Shown here: positions 6,797 to 10,073 of the stretch, piece after piece
Numbering within the stretch: the first letter of the stretch is position 1
Layout of the letters: every line of letters starts with the position of its first letter
Assembly (NCBI RefSeq): GCF_002414845.1
Contig: NZ_DIAX01000057.1
Coordinates: 7,601-17,673 of the forward strand
Length of the DNA stretch: 10,073 nt
Reading direction: 5' to 3'
DNA from: Gordonia sp. UBA5067
GTDB lineage: Bacteria; Actinomycetota; Actinomycetes; Mycobacteriales; Mycobacteriaceae
Made by a program: the position numbers and the translations under genes
The notes under the pieces: model-generated
What the model was told of the DNA's origin: nothing
Seen by the model: only the letters and a program-made list of their open reading frames with translations
Database searches by the model: none

Positions 6797-7057
6797 TCAG
6801 AGCTTGTTGACGGCCAGTGCCATGGCCGACTTCTTGTTGGCGGCCTGGTTGGCGTGGATGACGCCCTTGCCGGCAGCCTTGTCGAGATCGCGGCCGGTCA
6901 CAACCAGCAGTTCGCCGGCCTTGTCCTTGTCGCCGGAGTCGACGGCCGCACGGAAGTTGCGGATCGAGGTGCGAAGGGCGGAGCGAACCGACTGGTTGCG
7001 TCGACGCGCCTTCTCATTGGTCTTGATGCGTTTGACCTGGGATTTAATGTTTGCCAC
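6797..7057 (-). CDS. rpsT: 30S ribosomal protein S20
   Basis: The product is 86 residues, the normal S20 length. It begins [20 protein letters not shown] and ends [19 protein letters not shown], both diagnostic of bS20, which binds 16S rRNA in the 30S subunit. The start codon is GTG (minus strand, 7057-7055), with AGAGGA (7072-7067) nine bases upstream. It is transcribed alone against holA and away from the sulfotransferase. Position and orientation relative to holA are as in mycobacteria. Confidence 0.97.
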   Translation of the reverse strand: MANIKSQVKRIKTNEKARRRNQSVRSALRTSIRNFRAAVDSGDKDKAGELLVVTGRDLDKAAGKGVIHANQAANKKSAMALAVNKL

Positions 7058-7131
7058 GCGGGTTTGTCCTCTTCATAGATCTGGGATGACAACGACGGCC
7101 GACTTTACCAGTCGTGCACCCGGCCACCCAA
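7055..7131 (-). promoter_or_regulatory. Promoter and ribosome binding site of rpsT
   Basis: On the minus strand TTGGGT (7131-7126) and TAAAGT (7107-7102) are 18 bp apart and make a plausible housekeeping promoter, starting transcription near 7095. That gives a leader of roughly 38 nt holding AGAGGA (7072-7067) before the GTG. Unlike most genes in this window, rpsT thus has a conventional leader. Confidence 0.6.
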
Positions 7132-7169
7132 ATCGTGGTGGGCGGTAGCTGCGCAGCGGAATTGGAAAT

Positions 7170-7183
7170 TAGGGTGGACATCA
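7170..7183 (+). promoter_or_regulatory. Leaderless promoter of the sulfotransferase gene
   Basis: TAGGGT at 7170-7175 fits TANNNT and stands seven bases before the ATG at 7183. No clear -35 is seen. It is divergent from the rpsT promoter within the same 125-bp gap. It helps to fix the ATG at 7183, because the longer open frame from 7114 would begin far upstream of any likely transcript start. Confidence 0.5.
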
Positions 7184-8397
7184 TGTCAGTCGTCTTCGTC
7201 CACGTCGGTCTGCCGAAGACCGGGACCACGTACGTGCAAGATCGACTGTGGCGCAATCGGGACCGCGCGATGCGGGTCGGGCTCTGCTATCCGGGCGACG
7301 TGATCGACGACCACTTTCACGCCGCGGCGCACCTGCAGCCGCAGCGATACCTGGACTGGGTCGATCCCGAACATGCGCGGGCCTGGTCGACGATGGTCGC
7401 GCAGATGCGTGCCTGGCCCGGCACGAGCCTGGTCTCCCACGAGTTGTTCGCCACCGCCACCGCCGAGCAGATCACCATGTTGGTCGGGGACCTCGACTTC
7501 GCCGACGAGGTGCACGTCATCGCCACGGTGCGCGACCTGGCGCGGCAGCTGCCGTCGGCCTGGCAGGAGAATGTGAAGAATCAGCGCCGGGGCACGTTCG
7601 ACGAGTTCGTCGCCGCGGTTGCGGCACGGGCGGACTGCGCCGACCTCGGTCACGGCGAGGAGGGGCCGTTCTGGGAGTTCCAGGATGTCGTCACCATCCT
7701 CGACCGCTGGTCGATGGCGGTACCGGAGGACCGGATTCACCTGGTCACCGTGCCGCCGCGGGGCCGTGCCGGAGACGGGTTGTGGGAGCGCTTCGTCGGG
7801 GTGCTCGGAGTCGACCCGGCCGCGCTGTCGGCGCCGATCGAGACTGCCAATTCGTCGCTGTCGGCCGCACAGGCGGAGTTTCTGCGCCAACTCAACGACC
7901 GCCTGCAGCCAGTCGATGTCGGCTGGGAGCGGTATGAGCGGATTGTCAAGGGCGAGCTCATCGGCGAGGTACTGTTCGCCGGCGAGCGCGGCGCGCCGCA
8001 AGGACTGTCGGCGGGGCAGCGACGCTGGGCCGCCGGGCAGGCCGAGCAAATGATCACCGCACTGGCGGCGCGCGAATACGACATCGTCGGGTCGCTGGAC
8101 GAGCTCGCGGTCAGCCTGGCGGCGGGCGCCGACGCGCAGCCGCCGTCACAGCAGGAGGTCCTCGAGGCCGCGCTGGATGCGCTGGCGGGCTGGGTGAAGG
8201 TCGCCCCGGTACCCGCGGGGCCCTCGCGATGGGTGTCCGCTGCACGCAACGCGGTGCGCAAGGCCCGCCGACGCGCCGTTGGCCTGCGCAATCAGGCCCA
8301 GCGCAATCAGGCCCAGCGCAATCAGGCCCAGCGCAATCAGGCCCAGCGCAATCAGGCCCGGGCGGCGGCCGACGATACCGGTCAGCGCCAGCCGTAA
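7183..8397 (+). CDS. PAPS-dependent-type sulfotransferase with a tandem-repeat tail
   Basis: The product is 404 residues from the ATG at 7183. The N-terminus VFVHVGLPKTGTTYVQ carries the 5'-phosphosulfate-binding loop (PKTGTT, 11-16). VIATVRDLARQLPSAW supplies the 3'-phosphate-binding pair Arg117 and Ser125, with the usual spacing of eight. This supports a sulfotransferase fold using 3'-phosphoadenylylsulfate; the acceptor cannot be told. His95 in SHELF could fill a catalytic role. After the domain (about residue 300) comes an Ala-rich helical stretch, a basic segment (residues 350-366), then RNQAQ repeated four times plus RNQAR (369-393) and a short polar end. No signal peptide is seen. It stands alone, divergent from rpsT, and its last 16 bp overlap the convergent MazF-like gene. 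It looks like an accessory gene set into a conserved region, though base composition is not obviously different. Confidence 0.8.
   Translation: MSVVFVHVGLPKTGTTYVQDRLWRNRDRAMRVGLCYPGDVIDDHFHAAAHLQPQRYLDWVDPEHARAWSTMVAQMRAWPGTSLVSHELFATATAEQITMLVGDLDFADEVHVIATVRDLARQLPSAWQENVKNQRRGTFDEFVAAVAARADCADLGHGEEGPFWEFQDVVTILDRWSMAVPEDRIHLVTVPPRGRAGDGLWERFVGVLGVDPAALSAPIETANSSLSAAQAEFLRQLNDRLQPVDVGWERYERIVKGELIGEVLFAGERGAPQGLSAGQRRWAAGQAEQMITALAAREYDIVGSLDELAVSLAAGADAQPPSQQEVLEAALDALAGWVKVAPVPAGPSRWVSAARNAVRKARRRAVGLRNQAQRNQAQRNQAQRNQAQRNQARAAADDTGQRQP
8287..8361 (+). repeat. Five-copy 15-bp in-frame tandem repeat
   Basis: The unit CGCAATCAGGCCCAG occurs at 8287, 8302, 8317 and 8332 without any change; a fifth copy at 8347-8361 differs only in its penultimate base (A to G). 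Each unit encodes Arg-Asn-Gln-Ala-Gln, the last Arg-Asn-Gln-Ala-Arg. Near-identity at third positions shows recent expansion by slippage or unequal exchange and not selection on protein alone. As 15 is a multiple of three, copy-number change would lengthen or shorten the tail without a frameshift. Confidence 0.97.
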
Positions 8398-8801
8398 TGA
8401 CTGCGGAGTTCGGCAGCGACGGTGTCGAAGCGCGCCCGGTCCAGGATTGCGCCTTCGCGCCGGATGTGGTCGGCGGCGACAACCAGGACGCGGTCCAATC
8501 GGACGAAGCTCATGCGGTGGTCCTCATCCCAGACGCCGGCACCCAGTGCCCGCCAGTCCGGATCGCCGGCGTGGTAGTCCTGGCTTGAGAGCATCAGGCC
8601 CAGGACGTGATCGGGTTCGGTGTCGTGATGATCGCGCCCCACGATGAGCACCGGCCGGTCCTTGCCGCGCGCCGGGTCTTCTTCGAACGGGACCCACGTC
8701 CAGACGACTTCTCCAGGATCGGCGTCACCATCGAGATCGGGGTGATAGTCAATCGTGCGCGCGAGCGTTGCCGTCGGCGTGACCCGCGGATGCGGTGGCA
8801 C
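8382..8801 (-). CDS. PemK/MazF-family protein, no antitoxin visible
   Basis: The product is 139 residues from a GTG at 8801. The PemK/MazF core is seen in DPGEVVWTWVPFEED (28-42), GKDRPVLIVGRD (46-57) and GLMLSSQ (68-74), followed by a longer C-terminus with MSFVRLDRVLVV and IRREGAILD. In MazF ribonucleases the Arg of R-P-V-L and a Thr/Ser on the next strand take part in RNA cleavage; Arg49 and Ser72/Ser73 could match. The frame is open to 8966, but the extra residues are an Arg/Pro-rich shadow of the DUF4189 gene. The chosen GTG is 8 bp after that gene's stop, without a Shine-Dalgarno sequence, so the start is uncertain. No short antitoxin gene lies on either side. It may be a housekeeping PemK-like protein of this order and not an active toxin. 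Confidence 0.72.
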   Translation of the reverse strand: MPPHPRVTPTATLARTIDYHPDLDGDADPGEVVWTWVPFEEDPARGKDRPVLIVGRDHHDTEPDHVLGLMLSSQDYHAGDPDWRALGAGVWDEDHRMSFVRLDRVLVVAADHIRREGAILDRARFDTVAAELRSHYGWR

Positions 8802-8809
8802 GGTGCGTG

Positions 8810-9205
8810 CTAGCGCGGGCGGGTGGTGCAGGCCCAACCGCGGACCTGTGAGCCCCAGCCGGCCTCGGCCCGGGCGGCCCGCTCGGCCCCGGCGCGCGTC
8901 GGGTAGCCGTGAGCGCGGCCGACCCGGGTCTGGCCGTAACCGAACTGGTAGGCCACGGCGCCGCACGAGTTGAAGAAGGTGAAGTAGCCGCAGTCGCCGC
9001 CACAGCGGGCCTTCGCGGCGTTCGCTGCGGCGCCGGCGCTCGGATAGTCCACGGCGTAGCTGACCCGGCCGCTGTAGCTGTAGGAGATGGCGCCGTAGTT
9101 GTACGTGTAGGCGTGGGCGCTGGGGGTGGCGGACGGAAGGGCGCCGGCGGTCGCGGCGATGGCGGCAGCGATTCCGAAGGCGGCAAGGTTCTTGCGAGCG
9201 ATCAT
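8810..9205 (-). CDS. Secreted DUF4189-domain protein
   Basis: The product is 131 residues. A signal peptide is clear: basic MIARKN, a hydrophobic Ala-rich core, and a likely cleavage after Ala-His-Ala at residue 32. The mature part holds the DUF4189 pattern: YGAISYSYSGRVSYAVDYPS, an Ala-rich helix ending AKARCGGDC, FFNSCGAVAYQFG, a second Ala-rich helix (AGAERAARAEAG), and WACT at the end. Cysteines are at 68, 72, 81 and 126 and could form two disulfides outside the cell. Family function is unknown. ATG 9205 is supported by the signal peptide and by a -10 element seven bases upstream. It is followed at 8 bp by the PemK/MazF-like gene, so they may share a transcript. The cluster position after a hydrolase gene gives no further hint. 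Confidence 0.83.
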   Translation of the reverse strand: MIARKNLAAFGIAAAIAATAGALPSATPSAHAYTYNYGAISYSYSGRVSYAVDYPSAGAAANAAKARCGGDCGYFTFFNSCGAVAYQFGYGQTRVGRAHGYPTRAGAERAARAEAGWGSQVRGWACTTRPR

Positions 9206-9241
9206 GGGGACAAACCTAACCCAGATGCGGCTATCGGTGCA
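9203..9241 (-). promoter_or_regulatory. Leaderless promoter of the DUF4189 gene
   Basis: On the minus strand TAGGTT (9218-9213) fits TANNNT and precedes the ATG (9205-9203) by seven bases. TGCACC (9241-9236), 17 bp further upstream, is a poor -35 match. No Shine-Dalgarno sequence is present. Confidence 0.5.
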
Positions 9242-9261
9242 CTCGGTGTAGGGCGAACGAC

Positions 9262-9903
9262 CTACCGATTGGGCTGGTTGAGGAGTAGTGCCATCACGGC
9301 GTCGGCCGCCAGCGCGGCAACCCCGCTGCGGGCCGGGTTGAGCGCGTGCGGGGCGGCGACGGTGACGATCGTCGTCGCGGCGTCGATAAGTGCGACGGCA
9401 TCAGCGAGTTCCCCGGAGGTGGCGAAGGGATCGGAGCGCCCGTGCACGAGGATCGTTGGAATCTGGATCTGTGACAGATGTTCGGTGCGCATCAGCTCGG
9501 GTTTTCCCGGCGGATGCAGAGGATAGGAGCTGAGGAACAGCCCGTCGGCCAGTTCGGGGTTCTCGGCGACGAGCATCGATGCCTGGCGGCCGCCGTACGA
9601 GTGCCCGCCGACGATCAGTGGTGTGCCGGTGACCGCGCTGATCGCGGCGCAGGCGGCGGCGATGCCGTCCCGGTCGCGCTGCGCGTCGGCGCGCCCGGGT
9701 GGGCCGGTGGGCCGGCGCTGCCGGTACGGCAGGTCGATGCGCGCGACGAGCAGTCCGCGCCGACAGAATTCATCGGCATAGGCGTGCAGGATCACGGCAT
9801 CCCGATTGCCGCCGGCGCCGTGGGCCAGGATGGCTGCGCCGAGTGGCTCCGAATCGGGTTCGTGCAGGTCGGCGACGACGCCGGGGGCGGTGAGAGTGCG
9901 CAC
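9262..9903 (-). CDS. Small alpha/beta hydrolase (dienelactone hydrolase / KANL3-Tex30-like)
   Basis: The product is 213 residues from the GTG at 9903. Alpha/beta-hydrolase landmarks are in order: the oxyanion-side HGAGGN (28-33), the strand LLVARIDLPYRQRR with a short loop, the nucleophile elbow GGHSYGGRQ with Ser102, the acid in LVHGRSDPF at Asp158, and the catalytic His186 in APHALN. This is a complete Ser-Asp-His triad. The compact size, with almost no lid, and HGAGGNRD recall the KANL3/Tex30-type family; the substrate is unknown. The frame is open to 10062, but that would lie antisense across lepA; GTG 9903 has a -10 hexamer six bases upstream and starts just before the first strand. It is divergent from lepA, with 81 bp between the starts. 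The DUF4189 gene follows after a 56-bp gap. Confidence 0.85.
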   Translation of the reverse strand: MRTLTAPGVVADLHEPDSEPLGAAILAHGAGGNRDAVILHAYADEFCRRGLLVARIDLPYRQRRPTGPPGRADAQRDRDGIAAACAAISAVTGTPLIVGGHSYGGRQASMLVAENPELADGLFLSSYPLHPPGKPELMRTEHLSQIQIPTILVHGRSDPFATSGELADAVALIDAATTIVTVAAPHALNPARSGVAALAADAVMALLLNQPNR

Positions 9904-9915
9904 GTCACTACCGTA
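9901..9915 (-). promoter_or_regulatory. Leaderless promoter of the hydrolase gene
   Basis: On the minus strand TACGGT (9915-9910) fits TANNNT and is followed by six bases and the GTG (9903-9901). No good -35 is seen. This fixes the hydrolase start and leaves about 70 bp for lepA control in the divergent gap. Confidence 0.5.
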
Positions 9916-9970
9916 GGCCGGACGCGCCCGATCGACGCAGGCATGACAGACTGAAGGTTGACCTTTTGAC

Positions 9971-9987
9971 GAGGAGCGGTTCTCATT
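9971..9987 (+). promoter_or_regulatory. Shine-Dalgarno sequence that decides an ATT start for lepA
   Basis: GAGGAG (9971-9976) is a strong Shine-Dalgarno sequence. Eight bases later, the ideal distance, stands ATT (9985-9987), the first codon of the recognisable LepA N-terminus. No ATG, GTG or TTG lies in this frame between the upstream TGA (9967-9969) and the conserved core. Confidence 0.7.
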
Positions 9988-10073
9988 TCCAGCTTTGCCG
10001 ATATCACGTTCACCGACCCGGCGCGCATCCGGAACTTCTGCATCATCGCCCACATCGACCACGGCAAGTCGAC
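9985..10073 (+). CDS. lepA: Elongation factor 4 (LepA), N-terminal fragment cut by the window edge
   Basis: Twenty-nine codons and two bases are present. The residues after the start, [20 protein letters not shown], lead into AHIDHGKS, the G1/P-loop of the translational GTPases, in the form typical of LepA. LepA acts on the ribosome and is linked to back-translocation or ribosome assembly. The notable point is the start: the frame is closed by TGA at 9967-9969, the five codons after it are CGA GGA GCG GTT CTC, and none is a usual initiator. ATT at 9985, eight bases after GAGGAG, is the best candidate and would be read as formyl-methionine. I cannot rule out a base error in this codon. Divergent from the hydrolase; the rest of the gene lies beyond the window. 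Confidence 0.93.
   Translation, partial: MSSFADITFTDPARIRNFCIIAHIDHGKS

Noticed and set aside
7114..7182. Longer sulfotransferase starting at ATG 7114
   Set aside because: The extra residues precede the usual first strand of the fold, and the -10 element TAGGGT stands just before ATG 7183.
8287..8361. CRISPR array
   Set aside because: The units are 15 bp with no spacers, lie in frame within a coding region, and there are no cas genes.
8279..8647. An open frame reading the tandem repeats as Ile-Arg-Pro-Ser-Ala units
   Set aside because: It is an alternative frame of the repeat tract and of the antisense of the PemK/MazF-like gene. The sulfotransferase frame is supported by its upstream domain.
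6684..9264. Mobile element or genomic island boundaries
   Set aside because: I saw no integrase, transposase, tRNA, flanking direct repeats or inverted ends; the accessory genes alone do not prove an island.
9904..10062. Longer hydrolase starting at ATG 10062 on the minus strand
   Set aside because: It would be antisense over the start of lepA. GTG 9903 has TACGGT six bases upstream and begins just before the first strand of the fold.

Overview
This is a high-GC, gene-dense stretch of an actinobacterial chromosome, almost certainly from the Mycobacteriales (mycolic-acid bacteria; a Gordonia-like genus would fit, but I cannot fix the genus). The main evidence is a conserved gene order: rsfS, gpgP, octT, degV, comEA, comEC, holA, convergent rpsT, and lepA further on. 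As I recall it, this is the order of the Rv2420c-Rv2404c neighbourhood of Mycobacterium tuberculosis, without eis between degV and comEA. GpgP and OctT belong to the methylglucose lipopolysaccharide pathway, which is typical of this order.

Layout. (1) Positions 1-323 hold the 3' end of a small CD225/dispanin-type membrane protein. (2) Positions 360-2202 are a tight plus-strand run: rsfS (ribosome silencing), gpgP (glucosyl-3-phosphoglycerate phosphatase) and octT (SGNH-type octanoyltransferase), each joined to the next by a 4-bp GTGA stop/start overlap. (3) degV (2212-3057) follows with its own apparent leaderless promoter. (4) After a 168-bp gap with a DnaA-box-like element come comEA, comEC and holA (3226-6683), also tightly packed. 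(5) rpsT lies convergently on the minus strand behind a perfect 10-bp hairpin that probably terminates both sides. (6) The accessory part, 7183-9903, holds a PAPS-dependent-type sulfotransferase whose C-terminus carries five 15-bp in-frame tandem repeats. Opposed to it on the minus strand is a cluster of an alpha/beta hydrolase, a secreted DUF4189 protein and a PemK/MazF-family protein. (7) lepA (EF4) starts at 9985 and runs off the right end.

Two themes stand out. Five start codons (degV, comEA, the sulfotransferase, the DUF4189 gene and the hydrolase) sit 6-7 nt after a perfect TANNNT -10 hexamer, the geometry of leaderless transcripts. By contrast comEC, rpsT and lepA have Shine-Dalgarno sequences. 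Second, lepA has no ATG, GTG or TTG available: an in-frame stop lies five codons upstream, and the only well-placed initiator is an ATT codon 8 nt after GAGGAG. I see no wholly new multi-gene system. The lepA start, the repeat-tailed sulfotransferase and the antitoxin-less MazF-like gene are the points most worth following up.
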